Assembly: GCF_000379485.1 (NCBI RefSeq)
Contig: NZ_KB902276.1
Coordinates: 62,001-126,000, forward strand
Direction of reading: 5' to 3'
From: Wenxinia marina DSM 24838
Lineage (GTDB): Bacteria; Pseudomonadota; Alphaproteobacteria; Rhodobacterales; Rhodobacteraceae
Length of the DNA stretch: 64,000 nt
Under the pieces are notes generated by a model that saw only the letters and a program-made list of their open reading frames with translations, was not told the DNA's origin and searched no databases. Of this stretch, positions 40,555 to 49,259 are shown one piece after another; positions within the stretch are counted from its first letter, which is position 1; every line of letters starts with the position of its first letter. Position numbers and translations under genes: made by a program.

Positions 40555-41487
40555 ATGTGGCCGATCCTCCTCCAGACGCTGCCGTTCTTCGCGATCATCG
40601 GCCTCGGCTACGGAGCGGGGCGGGCGGCGTTCTTCCCGCCGGAGGCAACCGCAGCGCTGACGAAGTTCGTGTTCTACTTCGCGCTGTCCGCGATGCTGCT
40701 GCGCTTCTCGGCGAACCTCTCCTTCGGCGAGCTTCTCGATCCGCAGTTCCTGCTCGCCTACCTCTGCGGCACGGCGGCGGTCTACGCCCTCGTCACGCTG
40801 GTGGCGCTGGCCCGCCGGCGCGGCGCCGCCGAGGCGGCGGTGGAGGCGCAGTGCGGGGCGATCGGCAATGTCGGCTTCCTGGGCCTGCCGCTCCTCGCCA
40901 TGCTGATGGGGGACGAGGCGGTGCGCTGGAACATGATGGTCCTCGCGGTGGACCTCATCGTCTTCGGCTCGCTCATCGTGATCGTCATCACCGGCTCGCG
41001 CGACGGGCGGCTGTCGCCGGCGATCCTCGGCACCGTCGGCACGGGCCTGCTGAAGAACCCGATGATCGTCTCGATCGTCTTCGGCCTGTGCTGGTCGGCG
41101 AGCGGGGTGCCGCTGCCCGATCCCCTCAACTCGCTCCTCGTGACGCTCGGCGCGGCGGCGACGCCCGGCGCGCTCTTCGCCATCGGCGCCTCTCTCGCCA
41201 CCAAGTCGGCCGAACGGGTGGCCGTCGCCGGCTGGCTGTCGCTGGCCAAGCTGCTCCTGCATCCCGCCGCCGTGGCGGTCATGGCGCTCTACGTCTTCGA
41301 CGTGGACTCCTACGGCGCGGCGGTCATGATCGCGGCCGCCGCATTGCCTGTGGCGGGCAACGTCTACATCCTCGCCGCGCACTACGGCGTCGCCCCGCAG
41401 CGGGTGTCGGCGGCGATCCTCATCTCCACCGCCGCGAGCGTGCTGACGGTCAGCTTCGCGATCGCCCGCGTCGCGGCGCTCTACTGA
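40555..41487 (+). CDS. AEC-family auxin efflux-type transporter
   Basis: A 310-aa inner-membrane carrier with about ten transmembrane helices. The conserved start WPILLQTLPFFAIIGLGYGAGR, NVGFLGLPLLAMLMG, LLKNPMIVSIVFGL and the second half ALFAIGASLA, LPVAGNVYILAAHYG are typical of the AEC/malonate-transporter-like family. Substrates are usually organic acids; none can be named here. The ATG at 40555 is chosen by homology. Longer starts at 40537 or 40519 are possible and lack a good ribosome site. The gene precedes fghA by 12 bp. Confidence 0.88.
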   Translation: MWPILLQTLPFFAIIGLGYGAGRAAFFPPEATAALTKFVFYFALSAMLLRFSANLSFGELLDPQFLLAYLCGTAAVYALVTLVALARRRGAAEAAVEAQCGAIGNVGFLGLPLLAMLMGDEAVRWNMMVLAVDLIVFGSLIVIVITGSRDGRLSPAILGTVGTGLLKNPMIVSIVFGLCWSASGVPLPDPLNSLLVTLGAAATPGALFAIGASLATKSAERVAVAGWLSLAKLLLHPAAVAVMALYVFDVDSYGAAVMIAAAALPVAGNVYILAAHYGVAPQRVSAAILISTAASVLTVSFAIARVAALY

Positions 41488-41499
41488 AAGGACAACCCC

Positions 41500-42327
41500 A
41501 TGCGCACGATCTCGGAAAACCGGTGCTTCGGCGGGACGCAGGGCGTCTATGCCCACGACAGCCAGGCCACGGGCTGCGAGATGACGTTCGGCCTGTTCCT
41601 GCCCGAAGAGGCGGCGCAGGGGCCGGTGCCGGTCCTGTGGTTCCTGTCGGGCCTGACCTGCACCCACGAGAACGCGATGGTGAAGGCCGGCGCGCAGGCG
41701 CACGCGGCGCTGCACGGGATCGCGCTGGTCTTTCCCGACACCTCGCCCCGGGGCGAGGGGGTCGCGGACGACGAGGCGTTCGACATGGGGCAGGGGGCCG
41801 GCTTCTACCTGGACGCCACGAAAGAGCCGTGGGCGCCGCACTTCCGGATGGAGCGGTACGTGACGGAGGAGCTGCCGAAGCTGCTGTTCGGTGAGGTCCC
41901 GCTGGCCGAGGAGCAGCAGGCGATCACCGGCCACTCGATGGGCGGTCACGGGGCGCTGACGCTGGCGATGCGGCACCCCGGGCGGTTCCGGTCGGTCTCG
42001 GCCTTCGCGCCGATCTGCAACCCGTTGGAGAGCGACTGGGGCCAGCGGCAGTTCGAGGGCTACCTCGGCTCGGTCGAGGCGGGGCGGGTCCACGACGCGA
42101 CTCTCCTGATGGCCGAGCGGGGGCTGGACGCGCCGCTGATGATCGACACCGGGACCGCCGACCAGTTCGGCGACAAGCTCGGCACCGCGGCGTTCGCGGG
42201 CGCGGTGGCCGAGCGGCGGGCCGAGGCGACGCTGCGGCTCCAGAAGGGCTACGACCACAGCTACTTCTTCGTGTCGACTTTCATGGGCGACCACGTGGAC
42301 TTCCACGCCGAGGCGCTGTGGGCGTGA
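41500..42327 (+). CDS. fghA: S-formylglutathione hydrolase
   Basis: A 275-aa serine esterase that hydrolyses S-formylglutathione to formate and glutathione. The nucleophile is Ser146 in [15 protein letters not shown]. The fold also shows [12 protein letters not shown] (oxyanion side), [12 protein letters not shown], a catalytic Asp in DTGTADQFG and His in [18 protein letters not shown] lies before the ATG. It completes the pathway started by adhC at 34792, with ~5.6 kb of other genes between. The stop overlaps the next gene. Confidence 0.94.
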   Translation: MRTISENRCFGGTQGVYAHDSQATGCEMTFGLFLPEEAAQGPVPVLWFLSGLTCTHENAMVKAGAQAHAALHGIALVFPDTSPRGEGVADDEAFDMGQGAGFYLDATKEPWAPHFRMERYVTEELPKLLFGEVPLAEEQQAITGHSMGGHGALTLAMRHPGRFRSVSAFAPICNPLESDWGQRQFEGYLGSVEAGRVHDATLLMAERGLDAPLMIDTGTADQFGDKLGTAAFAGAVAERRAEATLRLQKGYDHSYFFVSTFMGDHVDFHAEALWA

Positions 42328-42776
42328 TCTGGGTCGACGCCGACGCCTGCCCGGTGAAGGCCGAGATCGAGGCCGTCGCCACCCGCCACCGCGCGCCGGT
42401 CCGGATGGTGTCGAACGGCGGCATCCGCCCGTCCTCCAACCCGCTGGTCGAGATGGTCTACGTCGCCGAGGGACCGGACGAGGCCGACAAGCACATCGCG
42501 GACCAGGCGGGTCCCGGCGACGTGGTGGTGACGAACGACATCCCGCTCGCCGCGAAGTGCGTCGCGGCGGGGGCCCGTGTCATCAAGCCGAACGGCGAGG
42601 CGCTGACGACCGCCAACGTCGGCGGCGCGCTCGCCGCCCGCGACCTCGCCGCGGACCTGCGGGCGGCCGATCCGTTCCGGCAGGGCGGCGGCCGGCCGTT
42701 CGGCAAGGCGGACCGCGCGCGGTTCCGCGACGGGCTGGAGCGGGCGATCCGCGCCGCCGCTTTGGACGCGGGCTGA
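42324..42776 (+). CDS. YaiI/YqxD family (UPF0178) protein
   Basis: A 150-aa protein of the UPF0178 family; function not established. Motifs are [54 protein letters not shown] and a basic [14 protein letters not shown] tail. The acidic DAD and ND positions recall a PIN-like nuclease fold. The GTG at 42324 (overlap GTGA with fghA) gives the family's [10 protein letters not shown] start; an alternative GTG is two codons upstream. The stop overlaps the EamA gene start by one base. Confidence 0.9.
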   Translation: MIWVDADACPVKAEIEAVATRHRAPVRMVSNGGIRPSSNPLVEMVYVAEGPDEADKHIADQAGPGDVVVTNDIPLAAKCVAAGARVIKPNGEALTTANVGGALAARDLAADLRAADPFRQGGGRPFGKADRARFRDGLERAIRAAALDAG

Positions 42777-43723
42777 TGCGGCCCGCGCTGCTGGGCCCCC
42801 TGTCGGCGGCGCTTGCCGTCACCGCCTTCTCGATCAACGATCTCTGCATCAAGATGATGAGCGGCGACTACGCGCTGCATCAGGTGGTGCTGATCCGCTC
42901 GACCATCGGTCTGGCGGCGCTTCTCGCCGTCCTCGTGCCGACCTTGGGCCTCGCCGCGCTGCGGCCGAACCGGCCGTTCATGCACCTCGCCCGCGGCCTC
43001 TGCGTCGTCTTCGCCAACACCTGTTTCTTCCTCGGCCTCGCGGCGCTGCCGCTGGCCGAGGGGGTGGCGCTGTTCTTCGTCTCGCCGCTGGTGATCGCGG
43101 TCTTCTCGGTGATCTTCCTGCGCGAGACGGTGGGGCCGTGGCGCTGGGCCGCCATCGCCCTCGGCCTCGTCGGCGTGGTGATCGTTCTGAGGCCGGGGAC
43201 CGAGGCCTTCCGCCCCGCGGCCCTGCTGCCGATCCTCGCCGCCTTCGGCTATGCCAGCCTGCACATGCTGACCCGCCGGATCGGCGCGACCGAAAGCGCG
43301 GCGGCGATGGCGGTGTCGATCCAGACGGTGTTCATCGTGGTCTCGGGCGTGATCGGCCTGTCCCTCGGGCACGGCGCCTTCGCCGGGTCGGGCGATCCGT
43401 CCATCGCGTTCCTGCTGCGGGGCTGGGTCTGGCCCGCCGCGGCCGACTGGCCCGTGCTGGCGCTGATCGGCCTCGCTTCGGCCACGGGCGGCTACTTCAT
43501 CGGCCAGGCCTACCGTCTCGGCGAGGCGGCGCTGGTCGCCCCGTTCGAGTATCTGGCGATGCCGCTCGCCATGATCTGGGGGATCGCCTTCTTCGCCGAA
43601 TGGCCGGACGGGACCGCGCTCGCCGGGATCGCGCTGATCCTGGGCTCCGGCCTGTTCATGATCTGGCGCGAGGCGCGCGCGCGGCGTCCCGCGCTGCCGG
43701 ACGCGCCGCGCACCCGGCGCTGA
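42776..43723 (+). CDS. EamA/DMT-superfamily transporter
   Basis: A 315-aa inner-membrane protein with ten predicted helices in two five-helix EamA repeats (~10-145 and ~155-305). Examples are LARGLCVVFANTCFFLGLAALPLAEGVALFF in the first half and FIGQAYRLGEAALVAPFEYLAMPLAMIWGIAFF in the second. These exporters move amino acids or metabolites; substrate unknown. It is translationally linked to the UPF0178 gene (TGATG). Confidence 0.9.
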   Translation: MRPALLGPLSAALAVTAFSINDLCIKMMSGDYALHQVVLIRSTIGLAALLAVLVPTLGLAALRPNRPFMHLARGLCVVFANTCFFLGLAALPLAEGVALFFVSPLVIAVFSVIFLRETVGPWRWAAIALGLVGVVIVLRPGTEAFRPAALLPILAAFGYASLHMLTRRIGATESAAAMAVSIQTVFIVVSGVIGLSLGHGAFAGSGDPSIAFLLRGWVWPAAADWPVLALIGLASATGGYFIGQAYRLGEAALVAPFEYLAMPLAMIWGIAFFAEWPDGTALAGIALILGSGLFMIWREARARRPALPDAPRTRR

Positions 43724-43791
43724 CCCCCTTGGCCCCGCCGCGGGGGCGGGGCTAAGGTGCCCGGCGAGGCAGGAACAAGGGAGCGGAGCGC

Positions 43792-44427
43792 ATGGCAGGC
43801 CCAGGGCCCGACGGTGTGCGCGGGGTCGTGTTCGACATCGGAAACGTCCTCATCGAGTGGAACCCCGAGCGGTTGTACGACCGCGTCGTCGGGCCGGAGC
43901 GGCGGACGCGGCTGTTCGCCGAGGTGGACCTGCATTCCATGAACAACGACATCGACGCCGGCGCGCCGTTCGAGGCGACGGTGACGGACTGGGCCGCCCG
44001 GCATCCGGACTGGGCGGACGAGATCGGCCACTGGCACCGCAGCTGGGGCGAGATGGCCTCGCCGGTGATCGCCGGCACGGTGGAGCTGCTGGAGGGGCTG
44101 CGCGCGAAGGGCGAGGTGGGCCTCTTCGCCCTGTCCAACATCGGGGTCGAGACCTTCGCGATGGCCGTACAGGCCTACCCCTTCCTCGGTGAGTTCGACA
44201 CCGCCTTCGTCTCGGGCGAGATGCGCATCGTGAAGCCGGACCCGGCCATCTACGCGGCGGTCGAGGAGGCGACGGGGCTCGGCGGTCCCCAGCTCCTGTT
44301 CATCGACGACCGGGCGGAGAACGTGGAGGCCGCGGCCTCGCGCGGGTGGAACGTCCACCAGTTCGACGGGCCGGATGGGTTGGCGGCGCGCCTCGCCGAC
44401 GAGGGCCTGCTGGAGCGGACGGCATGA
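43792..44427 (+). CDS. HAD-superfamily hydrolase (subfamily IA, YihX-like)
   Basis: A 211-aa phosphatase-type HAD protein. Motif I is VVFDIGNVLIEW, where the second Asp of the usual DxD is replaced by Gly-Asn as in YihX-type sequences. Motif II is FALSNIG, motif III the Lys in MRIVKPDPAIY, motif IV LLFIDDRAENVEAA. Family members act on sugar phosphates such as glucose-1-phosphate, or on haloacids. An AAGGGAGCGGAG site precedes the ATG. The stop overlaps the next start by 4 bp, so it heads a three-gene operon. Confidence 0.9.
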   Translation: MAGPGPDGVRGVVFDIGNVLIEWNPERLYDRVVGPERRTRLFAEVDLHSMNNDIDAGAPFEATVTDWAARHPDWADEIGHWHRSWGEMASPVIAGTVELLEGLRAKGEVGLFALSNIGVETFAMAVQAYPFLGEFDTAFVSGEMRIVKPDPAIYAAVEEATGLGGPQLLFIDDRAENVEAAASRGWNVHQFDGPDGLAARLADEGLLERTA

Positions 44428-45338
44428 GCGGCCCGGTCATCATCGGCTTCGAGGAAGAGGGTCTCGACTGGCTGGCCCTCACCGACGCGCTGGCCGAGGG
44501 GCACCGGCGCCCGAAGCCCGAGGTCGAAGACATCTTCCTGCGGCGGGGCGGCGACACGCTCCTGAACCGGGCGGCGTGGATCGACGGGATGGGCGTCCTG
44601 GTGAAGAGCGCGACGATCTTTCCCGGCAACAGCGCTCACGGCAAGCCGGCGGTCGGGGGCGCGGTGACGCTGTTCTCGGACGAGGATGGCGGGCTGGAGG
44701 CGGTGATCGACTTCCACCTGGTGACGAAGTGGAAGACGGCCGGCGACAGTCTCCTCGGCGCCCGCCGGCTGGCGCGGCCGGACTCGCGGACGATCCTCAT
44801 CGTCGGCGCCGGCACGGTCGGCCGCTCGCTGCGCGCCGCCTACGGCGCGGCCTTTCCGGGCGCCCGCTTCCTCGTCTGGAACCGCACGCCCGAGGGCGCA
44901 CGCGCCTTTGCCGCCGAGTTCGACGCGACCGAGGCGGCCCCCGACCTCGAGGCGGCGGTGGGGCAGGCGGACATCGTCACCTCCGCCACCATGACGACCG
45001 AGCCGCTGATCCGCGGCGACTGGCTGCGCCCGGGCCAGCACATCGACCTGATCGGCGCCTACCGCCCCGACATGCGCGAGGCGGACGATGCCGCGCTCGC
45101 CCGCGCGCGGGTGTTCTGCGACGCGCGGGCGACGACGGTGCATCACATCGGCGAGTTCGCGATCCCGATCGCGGCGGGTGCGTTCGACGAGGCGGACATC
45201 CTCGCCGACTTCACCCAAGGGGAGGCGATGGCGCGCACCTCGGACGACGAGATCACGCTCTTCAAGAACGGCGGCGGCGCCCACCTCGACCTGATGACGG
45301 CGCGCTACATCCTCTCCGTCCGGGGCGGCGCGCGATGA
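44424..45338 (+). CDS. Ornithine cyclodeaminase/mu-crystallin family protein
   Basis: A 304-aa NAD(P)-binding protein. The nucleotide fold is ILIVGAGTVGRSLRAAYGAAFPG. Other family marks are MGVLVKSATIFPGN, the Lys-bearing TKWKTAGDSLLGARRLARPDS segment, VTSATMTTEPLI and HIDLIGAYRPDMRE. Family members include ornithine cyclodeaminase, ketimine reductase and alanine dehydrogenase; the sequence does not decide among them. It lies between a HAD hydrolase and an alpha/beta hydrolase with 4-bp overlaps on both sides. Confidence 0.9.
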   Translation: MSGPVIIGFEEEGLDWLALTDALAEGHRRPKPEVEDIFLRRGGDTLLNRAAWIDGMGVLVKSATIFPGNSAHGKPAVGGAVTLFSDEDGGLEAVIDFHLVTKWKTAGDSLLGARRLARPDSRTILIVGAGTVGRSLRAAYGAAFPGARFLVWNRTPEGARAFAAEFDATEAAPDLEAAVGQADIVTSATMTTEPLIRGDWLRPGQHIDLIGAYRPDMREADDAALARARVFCDARATTVHHIGEFAIPIAAGAFDEADILADFTQGEAMARTSDDEITLFKNGGGAHLDLMTARYILSVRGGAR

Positions 45339-46246
45339 TCTGGTGGCTGATCGCCGCGCTCGTCGTCGCCGGGATCGCGGCGCTGCCGTTCTGGCTGGAG
45401 AGCCGGCGGGGCCCGCCCGACGCGCCCCGCGGCGGCGAGATCCTGGATCTGCCCCAGGGCGACACCTACCGGGAATGGCACGGTCCCTCGCGCGGCGCCC
45501 GGGTGGTGGCGATCCACGGCCTGACGACGCCGTCGCCGGTGTGGGGCGCGCTCGCGGCCGGCCTCGGGCGGCTGGGCTACCGGACGCTGACCTACGATCA
45601 TCTCGGCCGCGGCGCCTCGGACAACCCGGCAGAGCCGCAGGACGCGGACCATTACGTGCGCCACCTGCACGATCTCCTGGGCGCCGAGGGGCTGGTCGAG
45701 GACGTGACGCTGATCGGCTACTCGATGGGCGCGTCGGTCGCCGTCGCCTACGCCGCGGCGCATCCCGAGCGGATCAAGCGGGTGATCCTGCTCGCCCCTG
45801 CCGGGATCGTCACGCCGCGGATCAATTCCAGCTTCGCCGTGCGCTGGCGCGGGATCGGCGACTGGTACTACCTCGCGACCGAGCCGGCGCGCTTCCGGGC
45901 CGAGCTGCGGCATGTGGGGCGGACGCCCGCCGTGCCGGACCTGCCGGCGGTCATGGCGGCGCAGACCCGCCGCCGCGGGTTCTTCCCGTCCATCCTCGCC
46001 TCGCGCCGGGGCATCCTGTCCGGCCCCCGCGAGGCGGAGCATCGCAAGCTGGCGAAGGACGGCGTGCCGCTCGTCGCGATCTGGGCGGCGCAGGACGAGG
46101 TGATCCCGCTCTCCGGCCTCGGCCGGCTGGCGGAGTGGAACCGGGCCGCCAAGCAGGAGGTGGTCGCGGGCGCCGGCCACGGCCTGCCGTACACGCACAG
46201 CGACGAGGTGCTCGCCCTCCTCAGCGGCATCCTGCAGGAGCCGTGA
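45335..46246 (+). CDS. Alpha/beta hydrolase with N-terminal membrane anchor
   Basis: A 303-aa hydrolase. Residues 1-20 (MIWWLIAALVVAGIAALPFW) form one transmembrane helix. The hydrolase fold follows: oxyanion HGLTTPSPVWG, TYDHLGRGASDNP, nucleophile Ser in LIGYSMGASVAVAYAA, Asp in AAQDEVIPL and His in GAGHGLPYTHS. The active domain most likely faces the periplasm, but orientation is inferred. Substrate unknown. Last gene of the HAD-OCD-hydrolase operon; a hairpin cluster follows it. Confidence 0.9.
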   Translation: MIWWLIAALVVAGIAALPFWLESRRGPPDAPRGGEILDLPQGDTYREWHGPSRGARVVAIHGLTTPSPVWGALAAGLGRLGYRTLTYDHLGRGASDNPAEPQDADHYVRHLHDLLGAEGLVEDVTLIGYSMGASVAVAYAAAHPERIKRVILLAPAGIVTPRINSSFAVRWRGIGDWYYLATEPARFRAELRHVGRTPAVPDLPAVMAAQTRRRGFFPSILASRRGILSGPREAEHRKLAKDGVPLVAIWAAQDEVIPLSGLGRLAEWNRAAKQEVVAGAGHGLPYTHSDEVLALLSGILQEP

Positions 46247-46269
46247 GGGCGCCCGCGATTCGGCGGAGG

Positions 46270-46460
46270 GTCAAGGACGCCGCAGGCGCCGGCGCAGCCG
46301 GGTATCCTTGACGGTGAGGAGGATCAGCGATCGCCCCAGTGGAGCGATCACCCTCCGAACCCGAATCGTCAGAACGATCGATGAGGCGCGTTCAGGGGTG
46401 AGGCGGACCAGCATTCGATCCGGTGGATCGAATGCCCGCCGAACGCCCCTGAACCGCCTC
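46270..46460. repeat. Cluster of three strong hairpins
   Basis: Three structures lie in the 292-bp gap before the convergent MFS gene. Hairpin 1: GTCAAGGA (46270-46277) with TCCTTGAC (46305-46312). Hairpin 2: GATCGC (46329-46334) with GCGATC (46344-46349). Hairpin 3: a perfect GCATTCGATCC/GGATCGAATGC stem (46411-46435). It is nested in GGCGG/CCGCC and outer arms GAGGCGCGTTCAGGGG (46383-46398) and CCCCTGAACCGCCTC (46446-46460, one bulge). None has a U-tract. A structured RNA, repetitive element or bidirectional transcription barrier is possible. Confidence 0.8.
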
Positions 46461-46538
46461 CCCAGCAGGGTCACCGACCTCCCGGCTAGGACCGAGGCCA
46501 AGCACCCGGGCGTCCGTAGTGTAGGCGTCGGTACAGAC

Positions 46539-47786
46539 TTAGGCCGGCCGCGGCGTCATGCCGCCCGGGGTCCGCGACTCGCGGATCGGCAGGTGCACGA
46601 TCGCCGAGAACGCCCCCACCGCGACGCCCACCCACCAGACCGCGGTGTAGTTGCCGAAGGCGTCGTAGAACCGCCCGCCCAGCCACACGCCGAGGAAGCT
46701 GCCCAGTTGGTGGCTGAAGAACACGATCCCGTAGAGCGTGCCCATGTAGCGCAGCCCGTAGAGGTGCGCGACGAGGCCCGAAGTCAGCGGCACGGTGGCA
46801 AGCCAGAGCGATCCCATGACGACCGAGAAGATCAGGACGGTTGCCGGAGTGATCGGCGTCAGGATGAACCAGGCGGCGACGAGGGTCCGGCCGGTGTAGA
46901 TGCCGGCCAGCAGGTACTTCTTGGGATACCGCTTGCCCGCCCATCCCGCGGCCAGCGTGCCGGCGATGTTGCAGAGGCCGATGAGCGAGATCGCGATGGC
47001 CCCGAGAGCCGAGGTCGAGGTGATGCCGAGATTGTAGAGCGTCGTGCCCGGCAGGATCGGGTCGCACATCTGCGTCACCAGCGCCGGGAAGTGCGCGGTC
47101 ACGAAGGCCAACTGGTAGCCGCAGGAGAAGAAGCCGAGGAAGATCAGCGTGTAGGACGGGTCGCGGAAGGCGCGGCCGAGGATCCGGCCCATGGACTCCT
47201 CCAGCTCCGCCTTCGGCACGACCGGCGCCCGCATCATCGGCAGGACGGCGAGAACGGCGAGGATGGCGGCCGCGAAGACGAGGAACACCGACTGCCACGC
47301 CAGGAAGCCCAGCATCCACTCCGCCAGCGGCGCTCCGACGACCTGCCCGGCGGAGCCGGCGGCGGTCGCGATGGCGAGGCTCATGGAGCGGTTGTCGTCC
47401 GACGACGCGCGGCCGACGACGGCGAGGATGACGCCGAAGCCGGTCCCCGCGACGCCGAAGCCGACGAGGATCTCGGTCATCTGCGCGCCGAGCGGCGTCG
47501 TCGCACCGGCCGACAGGACGAGGCCGACGGCGTAGGTGATCGCGCCGAGGATGATCGCCTTGCGGTCGCCGATCCGCTCGGCGATGGCCGCGAAGATCGG
47601 CTGCCCGATTCCCCAGGCGAGGTTCTGGATCGCGATGGCGAGGCTGAACTCCGCCCGCGGCCAGCCGAACTCCTCGGCGATGGGGATCTGGAACACGCCG
47701 AAGCTGGCGCGGATCGCGAACCCGGTCAGGATGATGATCGAGCCGGCGATCAGGACGGGCGAGAGGAGGCGGGGTTGAGGCTGCAT
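46539..47786 (-). CDS. MFS transporter (oxalate/formate antiporter-like)
   Basis: A 415-aa major facilitator with 12 helices. The start SIIILTGFAIRASFGVFQIPIAEEFGW, the loop 2/3 region AAIAERIGDRKAIILG and WAGKRYPKKYLLAGIYTGR between the halves are close to the oxalate/formate:H+ antiporter-like group. HLYGLRYMGTLYGIVFFSHQLGSFLGVWLGG near the C-terminus is also typical. Monocarboxylates are the likely substrates, but specificity is not shown. A 281-bp gap upstream contains only CCCGGG-type repeats. Confidence 0.9.
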   Translation of the reverse strand: MQPQPRLLSPVLIAGSIIILTGFAIRASFGVFQIPIAEEFGWPRAEFSLAIAIQNLAWGIGQPIFAAIAERIGDRKAIILGAITYAVGLVLSAGATTPLGAQMTEILVGFGVAGTGFGVILAVVGRASSDDNRSMSLAIATAAGSAGQVVGAPLAEWMLGFLAWQSVFLVFAAAILAVLAVLPMMRAPVVPKAELEESMGRILGRAFRDPSYTLIFLGFFSCGYQLAFVTAHFPALVTQMCDPILPGTTLYNLGITSTSALGAIAISLIGLCNIAGTLAAGWAGKRYPKKYLLAGIYTGRTLVAAWFILTPITPATVLIFSVVMGSLWLATVPLTSGLVAHLYGLRYMGTLYGIVFFSHQLGSFLGVWLGGRFYDAFGNYTAVWWVGVAVGAFSAIVHLPIRESRTPGGMTPRPA

Positions 47787-47941
47787 GATGGCGCCATTTG
47801 CGCCGCGGCCTGCCGGGGGGTCAAACGCGATTTCGTGACGGTTACAATCGCGGCGGCGGATGGGGGTGAGGGTCGTGTCGGGGCGCGAGCGGGTCGTGCC
47901 GGCCTGCGCCCCTCATGGCATTGTCACGCGCTGCCGATCGG

Positions 47942-48015
47942 GGCCCCGGCTCAGGGCCGGGGCGAGGCCGCGCTCCCCCGCCGCCCGGACGACCCGCCCC
48001 GGGCCTGACCCGGGG
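47942..48015. repeat. Pair of GC palindromes, dispersed family
   Basis: Around 47942-47962 the arms GGCCCCGGC and GCCGGGGC face across TCAGG; CCCCGGGCCTGACCCGGGG follows at 47997-48015. The same combination (GGCCCCGGCTCA then CCGGGCCTGACCCGG) is seen at 25757-25850, so the two palindromes travel as a composite element. It separates the metallo-hydrolase gene from the MFS gene. Confidence 0.75.
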
Positions 48016-48067
48016 CCTCGCGGGGCGATGCCACGCCCACAAGGCCCCGCGGCGCCCCGCCCGGGCC

Positions 48068-48856
48068 TCAGGCGCCGTCCAGCTCGCCCGGCTCGTACCA
48101 GTCCCCCATCCTCGCCTCGATGCCCTCCTGCAGCATCGACGCGAACCCCTCGGGGTCCTGCGTCCCACCGTCCTGTCCACGGTAATGGTAGGGATAGACG
48201 TAAGCCGGCGCGAAGGCGTTCACGCCCTCGGCGGCCTGCTCGGCCGTCATCGTGAAGGGCAGGTTCATCGACACGAAGGCCAGATCGATGCCGGTCAGCG
48301 CCTTCATCTCGTCCGTCGCCTCGGTGTCGCCCGAGATGTAGATGGTGAAGCCGTCGATCGTCATGACGTAGCCGTTGTCGCGGCCCTGCGGGTGATAGTT
48401 CGTCCGCCCCTCGGTGATGTTGTAGGCCGGGACGGCGTTCACCGTCGTTCCGAGCGCGTCCGCCGACTCGCCGTTGCCGATGGCGGTGGCGCGGGCGGCC
48501 AGATCCTCGGGGAGCATCTCCATGACAGCCGGATTGACGATCATCGGCGCCTCGCCCGGAAGGGCCGCCAGCGTCTCGGCGTCGTAGTGGTCGCCATGCT
48601 CGTGGGTGACGAGGATCAGGTCGGCCGGGGGCATGTCGGCATACATGTCGGCGCCGCCGACCGGGTCGACGTAGATCACGCCGGCCGGCGTCTCGAGAAC
48701 GACCGAGGCGTGGTGGACGGGATGCACGACCACCTGGCCGCCGTCGGTTTCGAACATGTCGCCTCCCATGTGTGCTTCGGCTCTGGCCCGGAACGGCAGG
48801 ACCGTGATCGTGCCCGCCGCGGCCGCGGAGGCGAGGAATGTCCGTCTCGTCGTCAT
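48068..48856 (-). CDS. Exported metallo-beta-lactamase-fold hydrolase (Tat signal)
   Basis: A 262-aa MBL-fold protein. The N-terminus TTRRTFLASAAAAGTITVLPFRARAEA is a twin-arginine signal peptide with cleavage near residue 28. The metal site is THEHGDHYD (His85, His87, Asp89, His90), with further ligands probably in SGDTEATDE and PYHYRGQ. It resembles UlaG/UPF0173-type hydrolases rather than true beta-lactamases. Tat export implies that it folds with its metals in the cytoplasm and works in the periplasm. Substrate unknown. Confidence 0.9.
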   Translation of the reverse strand: MTTRRTFLASAAAAGTITVLPFRARAEAHMGGDMFETDGGQVVVHPVHHASVVLETPAGVIYVDPVGGADMYADMPPADLILVTHEHGDHYDAETLAALPGEAPMIVNPAVMEMLPEDLAARATAIGNGESADALGTTVNAVPAYNITEGRTNYHPQGRDNGYVMTIDGFTIYISGDTEATDEMKALTGIDLAFVSMNLPFTMTAEQAAEGVNAFAPAYVYPYHYRGQDGGTQDPEGFASMLQEGIEARMGDWYEPGELDGA

Positions 48857-48990
48857 CTGTCTCTCCCTGTCTGTCGGTGGACAGGAGGATAGCGCCGCGG
48901 GCGCTGACGCAAAGTCAGCACACGAAGCCGTCAGAAGCGGCGAGTTCGGATGGGTTCTGCGGGAGGGAGCCCGGCGACGAGGTCGAGCCG

Positions 48991-49157
48991 GACAGAGGGC
49001 AGTGTCTGGCCGCGGGCAGACGCTCCGACGGTTGTGGTCAGCGATTTACGGCGCGCCCCGCACGACGTCTTTCGTCTCGCAGGTGGAGAAGAAGCGTCTG
49101 GCCGGGGGGCGGCCAGACGCTGCCCGGGCCGCTTCGCGGCTGCTTCCGGGCAGGGCG
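48991..49157 (-). repeat. 170-bp dispersed intergenic element, copy B
   Basis: The inverted partner of 21063-21232. Here the dyad near the element start is perfect: GCGTCTGGCC and GGCCAGACGC around GCCCCCC (minus strand). It lies in the 403-bp gene-free stretch 48857-49259 between two minus-strand genes; the rest of that stretch shows nothing recognisable. Copies A and B are ~28 kb apart, in opposite orientation. Confidence 0.75.
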
Positions 49158-49259
49158 CATTGCAGCAAGGTGCCGATTATCCCGCCGAGCGCCGCGAAAG
49201 GGGCGCCGCATTGCCAGGGGACAGCGGGCGGAAGCCGACCCGGACGCGGCCGGCCCCGC

